A stretch of DNA of 64,000 bases from Leptasterias polaris (taxonomy: Eukaryota > Echinodermata > Asteroidea > Forcipulatida > Asteriidae), in contig JAZGTN010000008.1 in assembly GCA_037783415.1 (NCBI GenBank), positions 310,001-374,000 of the forward strand. Reading direction: 5' to 3'. How positions within the stretch are numbered: the first letter of the stretch is position 1; each line of letters opens with the position of its first letter. Made by a program: the position numbers and the translations under genes. Positions 47,077 through 59,385 of this stretch are shown piece by piece. The notes under the pieces were generated by a model that was not told the origin of the DNA, searched no databases, and saw only the letters and a program-made list of their open reading frames with translations.

Positions 47077-49582
47077 TTTATCAAAACGACTGGGTCATTT
47101 TTGAGGTCTAAAATTTTTCCATTTTGGAAAACATGAGGCCTTGGCTTGGCTCTAAATTTAGACCAAATACATCCTTCCAGATGGTGTTTTAGTCATTCAG
47201 TTTTGATTCTATCTATTGGCCACAAAAAATGAGTTGAGCACTCAACATGGCCTCTTCAGAAACTTTGAGAAAGTTTGTGACCCTTCATGAGAATTTCAAG
47301 GCATGGCAGGATAGGATTGATAGTACATGTAGTGGAGTACATGTACTCAGGAAAGACTACTAAGTTTGGCTAGAAAGACTCTATTGAAATTGAACAGTTT
47401 CCCTGAGAGTGACTGATATAGTTGTTCCTAGTTTAACTTCACTGGCAAACTATATAGGATTTTGTTTGCATAATTGTTTAGCTCGAATCAGCTTTTAAAA
47501 GTTCAGAATAAAAGTTACTGTATGTTTAAAATGCTCTCTCTATTCACCCAGTGTGATTTTACAAGGGCTGTGCTTGCTGTAGCCCATGATTTCTGTCTTC
47601 TTGTTGGGACTGACATCTCCCTCTGATAACAACCAGCATCTGACATGGTGGTTTGATTTCATCATTGTCTCTTTGTGCATCATTTCTTTCATTTCACAGA
47701 AATATCAACTGCTATCTTCATTGCAGTAAGCAAATTTTGAACCTGTTCTTAGAGGCAGTAGCATCTTTAAGGTAAGCGTTTCTTACAGCAGCCATCTTGG
47801 CTAGTCCAGAACACAATTTCATGTGATTCAAAAGCATGTTTTAGCCCAATGCCAAAATGACTTGATTCCAAACTTAACGATATGGCCATGCCTTGATTCC
47901 ATCTAAAAGGTTGTTACATTCTGGCTGTAACAACCCTTCGGTCTTTTCATACCATCTCATTATCCTAAGACCCTTAATGCTTGGTATTGCGTTTGATTGA
48001 AGACTATCCGTTATGCATACTACTCCTAGATACACATTATTGAGGATGTATAGTTACAGTACATGAATTCCAACTTCAATTAAAGTTACCATGGACCTAT
48101 CTAACAGAACTGGGACACCCGTGTCTAACACCACAGTTTCTGTGGATACTGAGGGACCCACCACATCGCCCCATTTACAGCCCTAGTTATAGTATGGTGC
48201 TCTCCATCTCCACACCAGGACATTTTGTTTTACAGATGTTTGAGGAGTTTGGCATCCCATTTTATCCCCTATGTGGGACCTTGTGTTGCAGTCTAGCCGG
48301 AAAGATCAACATTCAAATCCAGCACTGTTATTTTATTACTTTTCAAATTTAAGTAATATCGTTGTTAAAACTTCATTTTTTGGACTGCAACACTCAAATT
48401 TACATGTTTGTTATTTTTAGGGCTACAAGTTAAATACAGTTTAATAGGCTACTGAAAAAAGGATGTCTTTCTAAATATTGGTTTTTAATCTTGGTTTTCT
48501 AACACAAAACTTCATGACAACCAAAATGAGGCTGATGTCTAACATAGACTGGCGCCCTCTAAACTGGTGTCCTCTATACTGGTCAATTTTGAGTCTGGAT
48601 GTCAGACAACTTTGACCTTTTCCAATTCTATTCAGTGGAACAGTGAAGGAAAACCTTCATAATATATTTTGTTCAAGCTGATGTTTTTTTACAAAAGCTT
48701 ATGAGTGAAAAGATTTATGCACAAGAAAGTCAGTTTTAGATTCACCATCTCACTTTGGTCTATTCTCTCAAGAACTTTCTTTCTTCACAACTGTGGACAA
48801 AATGCACATTTCGACTTGAATGTGATTTTATTTGAACATCATCAAGATTTGCAGAATTTAGTTTTGATGTCTATAATTGCCTCCTCTTTAAGGACTTGAT
48901 TTTGAAGTTTGAATTCAAACTTAATTTTTCTAGTACGACAAGTTTAGATATTTTGTTAGCAACAACTTTCGTGATAAGTTGTTAAAATGGCAACAATTTT
49001 GACTTAACTGGAGGTGGATTAGCACTCTAGAATTCCAGAGGCACTTGTTTTTTTTAAAGTAAAACCTTTACGTTGCAGTTTTGTGCAACAAAGTTCCATT
49101 TTTAACATTTAAAACCTTTTATTGATTTCAGTTAGATTGTTTTGCTGCCTAATTGGCAAGTGCCTATTTCTTTTAATGATCATTACATGATCAAAAGTGA
49201 TTCTTAAAAATTGATTTAGCGTTTTCCAAAATGTATTCTAATTGTCTGATTTCATTTAATGTACTAGATAGGATTAATTTGCCCATTTATTTTTAAGAAT
49301 TTAAGCTAGATAACATTACTTGAATGTAGTTTATTACTGTTTGCGCTCATGAAGTAGGTTTGGTTTTTTTCTATTTTAACTCTTTGTTCAAAGATTGTAT
49401 TTCTCTAGAAAAACATTTCCTAAGCATTTGAATTAATTCATGCACTTAATTTCTTTGGGGTAGGTAGAAGTTGAGATCTAAATTGAATTTGGGAGTTTAA
49501 ATTGAAATGCAGAGCAGAGAGTATTAGATTGAGACATTATCTACATGATTGGCAAGCTGAGGTAGTGACTCTTATCTCACAG
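47077..49582. other. No supported feature
   Basis: 2.5 kb of unique-looking DNA. Acceptor and donor-like signals cluster at 47695-47775 but define only very short segments (26 and 19 nt) with no coding support. Confidence 0.45.
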
Positions 49583-49689
49583 ATGTCAGAACAACTCTAA
49601 ATGTGCACCATTGGTTCATATTTCACCGTCATGGATCGGAGGTTCATGAGACAGCTCAAAGTCCAGAAATTACAAGTGAGAATTTCAGG
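49583..49689 (+). CDS. Exon-like segment, unknown protein
   Basis: ACTCTTATCTCACAG precedes 107 nt that end before GTAGGTGT. Two bases then 35 codons are open, reading VRTTLNVHHWFIFHRHG and TAQSPEITSENFR. The frame continues through the donor to a stop near 49780. Not recognised; chance cannot be excluded. Confidence 0.25.
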
Positions 49690-49861
49690 GTAGGTGTTGA
49701 AGGTGTTCTGTCCATGTACAATGCTCGGAGTGGAAGATGGATACATCCTCCTCTGTGGAAAGAAAACTGGTTATTATAGTTCAAAAGACCCTTACCATGT
49801 TGTAGCCAACTTTGGGTCCTTGATTCATCCAGACCACAGGATTGGGAAGGTTGACACACCA

Positions 49862-49988
49862 CAAACAGCCAAACGCCAGTTAAATGCAGACAGAGGGCAA
49901 CTCACCGACCAGCCTGCCGACACCTGCGGGCGGGGAACACTCATGCAAGCACCACCAGGATGGCTTGCATGCACCGGGGTGCCATAAA
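49862..49988 (-). repeat. Dispersed repeat, GTGTTCCCCGCCC family, copy 2
   Basis: The complement reads GGCACCCCGGTGCATGCAAG, ATCCTGGTGG, GTGTTCCCCGCCCGC, AGGTGTCGGCAGGC and GTCGGTGAG, matching 39286-39420. Its GC-richness produces an unrelated open frame on the plus strand. Confidence 0.65.
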
Positions 49989-50092
49989 AGGGGAGGGGAT
50001 ACATTTCCACGCTGTTGGTAAAGTACAAAAATAATTTTCCATTAGTAACATAATTGTTCACTGGAAAAAATGGGCAAAAGAAATGTGTCATT

Positions 50093-50536
50093 TTTGATTT
50101 TGAAATGTAAAAGGAAGATCCAGAAATTAGATTTCAGCTTTTTGAGACAATTTGTCCTTGCTGCTAAGTTTTTTAAATGTGGTGTACAAGATTGGCTAAT
50201 GTACTTCAGAAGAGTTTCAATTAAAAAGATGTACATGAAATGCAAGGTAAGGGTTTAAATTGAAATTTTTTCTCATCAGTTTGGCATAAAAAAGAGATCC
50301 ACTTGGCCCAAAACATGTCAATGTTTAACAAGTACATCAATGAAGTGTACAATTTGTGAAAAATGCTAATTCCTTACAGGAAGGCTGGCATGCATCAGGC
50401 TGCCATTGTGAATGCCTTTTGTAAAAATAAAAAAAAGATGTGCAAAACAAATATTTAGTAGTGATCTTGAAATGTAAAAGGAAGATTCAGAATTTAGATG
50501 TCAGCTTTTTGAGACCATTTGTCCATGCTACTAAAA
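50093..50536. repeat. Duplicated 73-bp segment (50093-50165 and 50464-50536)
   Basis: TTGAAATGTAAAAGGAAGAT, CAGAA.TTAGAT.TCAGC and TTTTTGAGAC.ATTTGTCC occur twice, 371 bp apart. Confidence 0.75.
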
Positions 50537-51840
50537 GAGACACAGTGATGTTTTTTTTGCAAGAAGGCCTTTTTTGAAGTGTTCATAAAAGCAAAACTAT
50601 TACATCAACAATTACATCAGTTACAACAATTACATCAGCTGTCCCAGCCAATGTGTTGTACATTTAGGTTACTTTACATAGTTTGCAACGTAAAGGAGTC
50701 TCTGTTTTGAATTCAGAAGCACATTTACGACCAATCTTGTACCCATTTTACCAACAGACGTTACAGACTCACCCTCCACTCTCTAAATAACTAATTAAAT
50801 AAACGTACAATATTTAAGATCGACCAACCTCTCACAAATTGCTTAGGAAGTTTTTGATTTTACAAGAAATTTCAATAATATTAGAAGTAAAATTTTACTC
50901 CACAATGCTAGTTTAAAAAAAGTGGAATCCAATGGACGTCTGATCGTCCTTGCTTGTTTGTTATGAACAGAGAATCTGAATACTCACCACACATTAGACT
51001 TCATAAAATCTCAAAAGAATAATTTGTGTTTTTCAGTGATTCAAATTGTTCTTGATACTGATCTTGATTTCTTGAAGTTCAGACTTCTGTGAGAGATCGT
51101 CCATAGCATTATTTAGAACTACAAATACTACTACTTATTACTCTCTGTTCATGCATGAATTCCTATATGCTACATTGACTTAGACACACTTGGTTTTAAA
51201 GTCCAATCCAACAAGATTAATGAAACTTAAAACTCCTGAACTATCCTATTGTAGGTCTGTCAAGTTATAAACACTAGCATTGGTTGAATTATTTTGAAAT
51301 ACTACACTGAACTTGAAATACTTGATTTTAAGTTATTGCATGGTGTATGAAGTAAGAAGTCAGTAGATTTATGGATATCACTCATATGAATTCAATCTCT
51401 TTCTGGAAAATTGTTGGTTGTGAGAAGAACCAGGGTTGAGGTATAGAAGAGTCATGACATTTCTAAAAGAGTACTCTGCTCATCTTCCTCTCATTGTCCA
51501 TTGTTCTTAGTCATAGATTTAGACAAGTTGAAAACATTTCATGTCAATAAACATTTACTTTGATTGACTTAGTGTCACTAATTGCTCTTGTTTGTCAAAA
51601 AAACACACATTTGATGAAAGGGAGAGTTGATAAAAGTATTTATATACAAGTACATCATTTTCCCTAATCTCACACATTTAGTTTACTAGTCAGTTTTAGT
51701 GCAAGGCTTATTATTATTCCTGATGGTTTATGGGAGAAGCCGGTGACAACCTATTTCAAAATACCTTTAGTTTTAGTCCTATCTCATTTAGCACTCTTGG
51801 TGGACAACCTATTCCATAATACCTATTGGTGTAGTTCTTC
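50537..51840. other. No feature recognised
   Basis: AT-rich, no exon or repeat signal of note. Confidence 0.5.
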
Positions 51841-51978
51841 ATATTTTACTTGTAGTGCCCCTTTTGGGATTTAGGGCAATGCTACCTGTATTTAAAGAAA
51901 GTTGAAGTCCAACATATTTTACTTTTAGTGCCCCTGTTGGGCTCTAAGGCAATGCTACCTGTATTTACAAAACATTTA
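51841..51978. repeat. Tandem duplication, 73 bp x2
   Basis: ATATTTTACTT.TAGTGCCCC and GGCAATGCTACCTGTATTTA appear twice. Confidence 0.85.
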
Positions 51979-52817
51979 GAAATATTACTAATTTTAACCG
52001 TTTCTCTGTAAGAACACTATTTCTTGTTTAGGATAAGGCTGTTTGAAAATGAACAGTAATACCATTTCTCATAGTTCAAGCCCTCTTACTACTACACTAA
52101 TCCTGTATGTGTTCATGCATGAACAGATAACTATACCTTAATGCTACAATGTTACTTTAATACTTATCGGGAAAGATATCGTCACCGTTTTCACAAAGAG
52201 CAATTTAGCCTCTGCAGCGAAACTTCCATGTTTGGAGAAAACTGCATTAATGTTTTAGAAACCCTTGGTTTGGAGACTATTAGTCACTTTTTGTACCTTT
52301 GATATTTTGCCAGTAGATGCTTTGAATTTTGCAATTTTTTTAGTGTTGTTCTTTTTATCCCATCATATAGATTAATGAGTAAATAAGTGTTTCACAAGAT
52401 TATCTTGGTATGGTGCAAGCTCTATGTACTTCAATATTTATAGGAAATAGGCAAGTTGGACGATGCCAGTTCGTAAAACAAATTCTAAACTATAAATCTG
52501 GTGATTTTATCTGTGTGCTAATTTGTGTATAAAACTGTGAACTTTGTTTTACTTTAAAAGGGCTTAAAGAAAGTTTTGATGTCAATACAAACATAACAAA
52601 TACTTATTTGCAGTTTTTAAAAATCTTGTTTCAAATTTGTCTGTTCTTGAAGAAAATGGTGACGATATTGTTCAAACTGATTTAAAAAGTTGAATCTCAA
52701 AGCCAACAGTGAGTTCGGGTTTATTCAAGTCCAAACTGTTCAAAGAATCTTTGATGCAACTTCAGTCTCCTCCAGCTTAGTAGAATCTTGCACCATGGGT
52801 GGATGATGGTTCAATGT

Positions 52818-52899
52818 TCAGAAAATCTTTGCAGAACTGATGTCAGCCTCCTCAAGCAGTACATCTTGAAAATTATCTTTCCCGCTTGAATACTTGATT
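52818..52899 (-). CDS. Candidate terminal exon, unknown protein
   Basis: On the minus strand GTGTGTGTTATTTGCAG precedes an open frame reading YSSGKDNFQDVLLEEAD and SSAKIF before TGA. It needs two bases from the preceding exon, whereas the neighbouring candidate at 54724-54825 ends in phase 0; in that phase the exon would instead read NQVFKRER and stop at 52873. Either reading gives a C-terminus. Unrecognised. Confidence 0.3.
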
Positions 52900-52973
52900 C
52901 TGCAAATAACACACACAAGGAAAAACATTCACTAGTATTAACAGATTTTTCAAGTGGTGCATCTTAGGAATTA

Positions 52974-53313
52974 TATAATAATAATAATAAAATAATAACT
53001 AGTTCTTATATAGCGCATTTCACAATAACGTCTCAATGAGCTTTACATTAGTGCCCTGGTCATTGGGCCAATAACATTCCTTTTTAATCTTTCTCAGCTC
53101 CCTGGGGAGTATACAACCCGGGCTGCCGTGATGGCGCTCCGAAGGCTTTTTCAAACACAATATCAACCTCTACCCTTGCAGGTACCCATTTATACCCCTT
53201 ACCCCTTGCTCAAGGACACAAGCGTCATGACCGGGACTCGAACCCACACCCCGATGACTAAACCACCAGAACTTGAATCCGATGCTCTTAACCACTCGGC
53301 CATGACACCCTAC
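52974..53313 (-). mobile_element. tRNA-Leu-derived SINE, family A, minus-strand copy
   Basis: On the minus strand the head (53306 down to 53224) reads GTCATGGCCGAGTGGTTAAG, anticodon region GATTCAAGTTC (CAA), B box GGGTTCGAGTCCC and GGTCATGAC. TGTCCTTGAGCAAGG and CCCGGGTTGTATACTCCC follow. The 3' end reads TGAAATGCGCTATATAAGAAC and a (TTA)n tail, the same motif as the LINE tail at 476-562. Confidence 0.85.
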
Positions 53314-53353
53314 AAGCATGTACCTGTAATCTGTCTTGTATCATCATTAGAAC

Positions 53354-53685
53354 AAGTGCACTCAAGTCTAAGGGTATTTCTGAAGGGCCAATGCTTTTGA
53401 GGAAAAAGACATTTTCATTTTGGAAATTCAAGAAGCTCCAAAAGCAATAGGATCAAATGTCTTTTGTGGTATTTCAGGCATGTTTGCTTATTGTTTTTCT
53501 GAGGAAACAAGAATGTAGTAAGTGCATTCAAGTGCATTCTAAACGTAATTTTGAAGGGCCAATGTTTGTGAGAAAAAAGAAAGTTTCATTTTTGGAAATT
53601 AAAAGAGCTCAAACAGCAATAGGATTGATTGTCTTTTGTGGTATTTCAGGCATGTTTGCTTACTGTTTTTCTTTTAAAAAACCAA
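53354..53685. repeat. Tandem duplication, 171 bp x2
   Basis: GAAGGGCCAATG, TTTCATTTTTGGAAATT, AGCAATAGGAT and TGTCTTTTGTGGTATTTCAG recur at a 171-bp spacing. Confidence 0.9.
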
Positions 53686-54066
53686 GGATGTATAGTTGTT
53701 AAAATGTTTCACATTGTATTTTTGCTAAGGTGCATTTTTTGCAAGGGGCGATTTTGATTTAAACTTATCGAAAAGAATTCTTTAGTTCATATTTGGTTTA
53801 CCTTCATATTGTGTGTGCTTTTTGGAAGCTGTGATAAATGAACTTTGGCTTTTGAGCTGGAAGATCAAGTGCAACATGTGCTCATGTAGGTCAGAAATCA
53901 ACAGTTACAACGGATTTCTAGATTTCTCTCAGATTCCAGATTGTGTTTCAAAATCTCATTGGTACAAAACTAAGGGCAGGTTCTTAACTTTTTTCTGTAC
54001 ATTTACTTGTTCCAATGTTATGTAATTCTTAAATGAGAAAGTAACCATTCCTACCATTATTGACAG

Positions 54067-54152
54067 GTGCATTTGAATCAGGAGCCCATCAGGACCTGAT
54101 GACATACTTGCAGGGGGTAACACCATGTAGAGAATCTGAGATTAAAGACAAG
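54067..54152 (+). CDS. Candidate internal exon, unknown protein
   Basis: CCTACCATTATTGACAG precedes 86 nt ending AAG|GTAAGCAAG, a strong donor. Two bases then 28 codons: AFESGAHQDLMTYLQGV, then TPCRESEIKDK. It ends in phase 0, which would fit an exon starting in phase 0 such as 55277 or 62633. The peptide looks protein-like but I do not recognise it. Confidence 0.35.
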
Positions 54153-54211
54153 GTAAGCAAGTTTTCAATAACATGTTTAACTATTAATGTTGTGATGATA
54201 TGGAAAACATT

Positions 54212-54454
54212 AGGGCCCAATTGCATGGCTCTGCTTACCGTAAGCAAAGAATCAGCGCTTACAAAAGCAGGGAACTCTGTGCTTACGTCAAGCGTGTTTC
54301 ACAAGTTAGCAGGGAATTTCTGCTTGTGCAAGTGCGTACTCGGCATTCTTTGCTTACACAGTTAGTGCAGATATTCGGCGCTTGCACAGTTAGCGGAGAA
54401 TAATGATCGTAAGCGCAGAATTCAACGGAAAGCAGAGCAATGAAATGGGGCCCT
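54212..54454. mobile_element. 243-bp MITE, GGGCCCAATTGCATGGCTCTGC ends
   Basis: AGGGCCCAATTGCATGGCTC at the left and its diverged complement GAGCAATGAAATGGGGCCCT at the right form TIRs. The interior is rich in GCTTAC/GTAAGC. Diverged relatives occur at 62978-63154 and 63922-64000. Confidence 0.7.
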
Positions 54455-54723
54455 GCACCAAATTTGTTTGTCTTTGTTTGGCAAACCAATTTGTGAAATA
54501 ATTTGATTTCATACTGTCCTGGTTGGATGAAGTACACAGTTTGTAAATCCACATGTATGGTACATCATCCCATTTTAGAAGGTGCATATCATGCATCAGT
54601 GCAACGTCACATCTTGATTGTGCAACCATCAAGATATGACGTCATGTCAGTTCAACATCATATATAGATTGTGTAGTATGAAAACTTCTAAAATAATTAG
54701 ATATCAAAATGTTTGCCACTTAC

Positions 54724-54825
54724 CATTCTTGTGATGAAAGTGTCTGCATCATAGAGACGGTGAAGCACATCAGGGAGGGTTGTGTCAATCGGCCAATGTT
54801 CAGACTGTAGTTTCTCATGTGAAGT
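54724..54825 (-). CDS. Candidate internal exon, unknown protein
   Basis: On the minus strand TTATCTTCCTTGATAG precedes exactly 34 codons, followed by the donor GTAAGTGG. The peptide includes HEKLQSEHWPIDTTLPD and VLHRLYDADTFITRM. Phase is 0 at both ends. A second frame is also open, so evidence from openness alone is weak; splice borders and composition favour an exon. Its strand is opposite to the candidate at 54067, so at most one belongs to a simple gene here. Confidence 0.4.
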
Positions 54826-54956
54826 CTATCAAGGAAGATAATGTTTGAATTAATAGTGACTGTATAGAATAGTGTCTTCATGTAGGATTGACTGATCAAA
54901 CCAACTATGCATGATAATCTTTGGCTGTTCAGTCAGAGGACTGTCTGAAGTGGCGT

Positions 54957-55038
54957 GTCGTGGCCGAGTGGATAAGAGCACCAGACTCAAGCTCTGGTGT
55001 TTCTAATCAGCAGAGTGGGTTCGAGTCCCAGTCATGAC
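54957..55038 (+). tRNA. tRNA-Leu(CAA)-like sequence, probably SINE head
   Basis: 82 nt start GTCGTGG and end TCATGAC, which pair over seven positions. A box TGGCCGAGTGG, anticodon arm CCAGA-CTCAAGC-TCTGG (anticodon CAA), a variable arm and B box GGGTTCGAGTCCC are intact. GGCGTGTCGTGGCC and ACACTTGTGGCC flanks match the SINEs, so this is more likely a truncated SINE than a working tRNA gene. Confidence 0.65.
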
Positions 55039-55276
55039 ACTTGTGGCCCGTTGCAAACTTAGGTAGCCATAATGTTGATGGAGGTGCTTCCAAACTGAAG
55101 ACAATGTTATAATTAGCCGGCACATCAGCAATGTGCATTTAACTTACAACCAAAATATCTTTGCCAATTGTTCCGTTACAAGTACAGGTGTTACAGAATA
55201 TAAATGAAACTCTTTGAAAGCAAAACAAATGTTAAATATGTATATTGATCAACACACATACCTTATTTCATTACAG

Positions 55277-55427
55277 CTGAAGTATATCCTGGTTGTTGAG
55301 CAACTGCATTTATTCAGTCCTGCTGGATGCTCTACCATATTTGAGGGAAACTGTAGTTCAAGCTGGAGTACATTTTGTAGGCTGAGTAGAGTCAGAGGAG
55401 AGTTTCAGGCAAACTTGACTGGGGGAT
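55277..55427 (+). CDS. Weak terminal exon candidate
   Basis: CCTTATTTCATTACAG is a good acceptor. A frame in phase 0 reads LKYILVVEQLHLFSPAG and ends at a stop after FQANLTGG. No recognised domain. Could follow 54067-54152 by phase, but nothing else links them. Confidence 0.25.
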
Positions 55428-56500
55428 AGTCCGGTAGACGTCATGATCGTGAGATGGAAACGGGGCACCCACAGTGTATGCAACTAATTCAGTTCACTGC
55501 TGATGGTGAGAGCTGCTTGATATTACAAGAGCTGAAGAGTCCTATGAGAAAGTTCTAGAGCAAAGTAAGATGGAGAGAACCAGGAAAGGAGGAACACAGT
55601 ACTCCACATGCAGCTGCTGACAGAACATTGTTGACTGTGCTGATGTGTGGTACACAACACAACAAGCAGGAATGCTCTCAAGTTAACTTCAGGGACCAGA
55701 AAGCAGATGGACATGGGAGAAGAAGTAGAGCATACAACATACTCCACACATCATGTACAGGTAACCAATTCAAAGTTGATTAACAGTTTGAGAGTGTGTT
55801 GAAAGCTTTGGAAGTTGATTGATCAACATGAGAAACTGTCAGACTAACATCATTGGTGACCAACCAGCAGATCAATGCAGGATAGTAGCCTCGCCCCTCC
55901 TTAGCTGATTTAACAATGCTGAATATGTAGACAATCAACCAGAGGCAACCGAGACATTTTCAGGCAAACTTTAAAAGCGATTAATATGTGTCTTGAATAC
56001 TGTCTGTTGAGTCTAATGATGACCAACACCGTTGACTTGGTTGGTTACAGGAAAAATGCAACCTTCATCAGTCAAAACACACTCCTAATCGTTTTATTTG
56101 TTTATATTGTTATTATTATCAATGTCATTCCAAATGTTGAAGAGAATTCTAAGTTCCAACACATTCCTCTTGATGATGATTTCCTTGTGTTTCCTCAAAG
56201 GGGCTGCAGATTTAATCGCTTGGCACACAGTCTTTTAATTTCTGAAGTGAGTCCTCTGCATAGTTGACCGTAACAAATATTTGAATAACAAAATTTTAAA
56301 ACGTCCCACATTAACGACTGCAGTCATCCTTGAGAAGGCTTATCATGCAGTCTGTTTGGCTATCATCTATTGAACTCTTCTTGACTCCAACTCTCTTGGT
56401 TCCTGTGGTGAACACTGGATGATTGGCACAGTTTTTTGTCTTCATATTCCTCCTTGTTGGACATCAAATTGACTTTAATCGCAATCCTCTCTAATTCCTA
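55428..56500. other. No supported feature
   Basis: A 93-codon frame at 55986-56267 encodes one hydrophobic stretch (LLIVLFVYIVIIINVI) but no exon borders or homology is visible. Confidence 0.4.
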
Positions 56501-56517
56501 TGTTCTAGTATTGAGCA

Positions 56518-56830
56518 CTTTTACAGAGCTTTTCTAGTATAGGAGCACAACTCTGTAAAAGTACACTAGTCTGTCAAGCGAGTCCTGCAAGTTTAACAGA
56601 TACAACGTACTTTAGTGCAACAAGCTCTTGGTTTGTGTGGCTGAGTTAAGTTAGATAGAAATAACATTTGAGTTCAGGTTCTACACTCTCTCCTGTTATA
56701 CATCATTGGGCAATATTTGTAGGGCATTTCTAGTATCGGAACACAACTCTTTAAAATTGTGTACTCTATTCAGTCTCTCATACGTAGATACAGCATACTT
56801 TGCTACAAGCTGAACTCAGTTTATTGGGCT
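56518..56830. repeat. Diverged duplication, about 196 bp x2, with 12-bp hairpin
   Basis: TTTCTAGTATAGGAGCACAACTCT near 56531 and TTTCTAGTATCGGAACACAACTCT near 56727 start the two copies. ACTTTTACAGAG and CTCTGTAAAAGT form a hairpin in the first. Confidence 0.65.
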
Positions 56831-57659
56831 TTCTGTTTAAGTAATGTCTGCTCATCTCGTCTGCCACCACCGTGAATTTACAGTTGAGTATAACTTGTAC
56901 AACTTGTGACAGTGTCTTGCAATGTGAGCGTAGGGCAGTGTTGGGGCTGTTTTGTTGAAACAATTGTCTTGTGTCGCAAGGTTAAACACATGTTGTTAAA
57001 ACATTGTAGAGATTTATGTGGTAAGCACTGATCCAACTTTGTGGGGTTTTCAATTGAATGTTAGCGTTTACAGCAGAAAACTTCTCTCTGGGCTTTACAT
57101 GAGTTCTATCTGGTTTTAAATGTAGTATTCCTTGGTTACCTTCTGGGCCATCATTAGAATCTACTACTTGATGTAATCCTCCATGGTTTGATCAGTTGAC
57201 ATAGCAGTATATGTTAAGAATCTGTCTGGGCTCAGTAGTGCCAAGGAGTACAGTACACTGTCTCTCTGTGATACCTCTACATCTCTAACTTGCTGCCACA
57301 TGTTGCTTGTGCCTGGTGTCTACCTTATGTAGCCCAGATGTATCGATGAGAAATGTTGAAAATTAGTCTGGAATAAAGGAAAATGAGAAAACATTTAATT
57401 ATATATGCAGTATATATGTACAGTATATGTACCCTAGCAGAATTAAGTACAAGCATTGCCAATTTTTCTGCAAATGAAAACACAAACAAAACAATAGCCA
57501 GACAAATTTTGACTAGCAAGTTATGCTGCCGGTACATTCAGTTGGACTATACAATAGTTCAAGCAGCTACTCAACATTATGGTGTAAACATCAATGATTT
57601 GCCAATACAAACAAAGTTCAGCGCTTACGATGTAATAGTCAAAACATAAATAATATGAT

Positions 57660-58090
57660 TTGTACGTTATTTTTTTATAAACTAAAATACATTTTCACAA
57701 CGTGATGGTAAAAACAAAGATACTGCGTTGTGATAAAACTAAAAGGCCTAAAACATGATGGTTAAGACAATGCTGTCACAACTTGAATACTACATTTATT
57801 TTTTTTATACCAAAAAACAAGGTGATGACAACGTGATCACATTTTGACAATACCAAAAAAATACTGTATAGCCGAAACTTAAATTTTACCAAAATACAAC
57901 GTGTAGACAACGTGCTTGCATACATTTCCAACATGCAACCAAGGTACAACATTGGGCAACCAATATACAACATTAGTTGAAATAAATTTTAAGATCTGAC
58001 CGTTATGCAACATAGTCAAAACGTTGTCATTCCATCACCCAAAGTTTAACCTTATCACATTGTTGTGAAAGGTTGTAACAACGTATTGTG
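57660..58090. repeat. ACAACGT-rich stretch
   Basis: ACAACGTG, CGTTGTGATAAAA, GACAACGTG, ACAACATT and TTGTAACAACG recur on both strands without a strict period. Perhaps a decayed inverted-repeat element. Confidence 0.5.
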
Positions 58091-58944
58091 TTAGCTGAAT
58101 GGGTTATTCATCTTTGACATTATACTCAAAGGCCAGCAGGTGATTTTCCAGCTATTTTGTCAGGTCTTTTTTGGAAATATTTGGATCGTGGTGTGCGGAA
58201 ATTTCATAACAAATTGCAGAAACACGTTGCCAGGGATGCAAGTACAATAGCAAAAATCTAAAACTTTTGAAACTGAGTACAGTGCCTTAGTTTGGGGGGG
58301 GGGGCAAAATTTATTGTAGAAATTGATAATACAAAATAAATGTTGTAAGGAGCTATAGTTGGGGCCTAGCTGCCTGGTCCTATGATAAACTGTCATCAAG
58401 GGAAGCCAAAACACAACTACATGTAGATCTGATAATGTAACAGGACAGTGGAAACCACAGGTTGATGCAAGTATTTGTATGTTCAAAACCCAAAAAGGTA
58501 TAAATACAATCATTTCATAATCATGATCAGATCATACACTACAACAATAGAACAAGGACCAGAACAGTTAATAGGTGACTTTATTATTACAGCCAGATGA
58601 AAAAGCTCATTTTACCTGAACCCAGACTCCACAAAATTACTTTTCATCAGAAGAAGCTTAAGGGTACTTTTAAAAAGATAATTAATTTGTTTCATTAACT
58701 GCATTGCAATTTCATGTACAAGATGGCCACATGCTGCAACAAAACACTTAAATTGAGGAAGCCATGAACATTGGGGGCGCTGTTTATTATTTATTTTTTT
58801 AGAACCAAAATAATGTTCTTTTTCTGGCAGAAAAACCATTGTATTCAGGGAAAATTTAAGGTAATATTAACAATGTTAAACAGGCATTGAAATGTTTTAC
58901 CAGTTTCTATTATTTAAAATTATTTATAACCTGGTTCCATTCAG

Positions 58945-59047
58945 GTGCAGTGCATGCTATGGCATAGTCAATGAGAAGTCAGGGTACCTGTGCATTAAAC
59001 ATTTCACACACATGGAAGGAGCACATGGTTTTTGTTATGACTCGAAG
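58945..59047 (+). CDS. Weak exon candidate with GC donor
   Basis: TGGTTCCATTCAG precedes one base and 34 codons reading CSACYGIVNEKSGYLC and HFTHMEGAHGFCYDSK. The end GAAG|GCAAGC would be a non-canonical GC donor; reading on gives a stop within three codons. Phase 0 at the end fits the exon at 62633. Unrecognised. Confidence 0.25.
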
Positions 59048-59385
59048 GCAAGCTGAGCTCAACAGCAATCCAGTTTTTCAAGGTAAAAACTTGTTTTAGT
59101 CTTGAATAATTATTAAAAGGTTAAAAATGTAGGCAGTTTTCAGATTTTGGGAAATGTAATTTTTAGGATGTTTTTGATGATTAGTTATTAACAAGTGTCT
59201 TTAACTGTTATAGCGGGGGGGGGGGCTTTCAAATAATAATTAGACTTCAAGTGACTTTAAGATTACATTTTTTGACAAACAGTTGTATTTAAATTGATGA
59301 ACTAATCTTGTTTTAAAAACTGGTACAATAATTACTACTTTTGAGGTGTACTATGGCCTTGGTGCCTTTTCAAAAATGCATTTTT

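Noticed and set aside
54957..55038. Functional tRNA-Leu gene
   Set aside because: Structure is intact, but the flanks match the tRNA-Leu SINE family; kept as SINE-head-like with moderate confidence.
55986..56267. 93-codon frame with a hydrophobic stretch
   Set aside because: No family resemblance, no splice or start evidence; a single transmembrane-like run is common in AT-rich chance frames.
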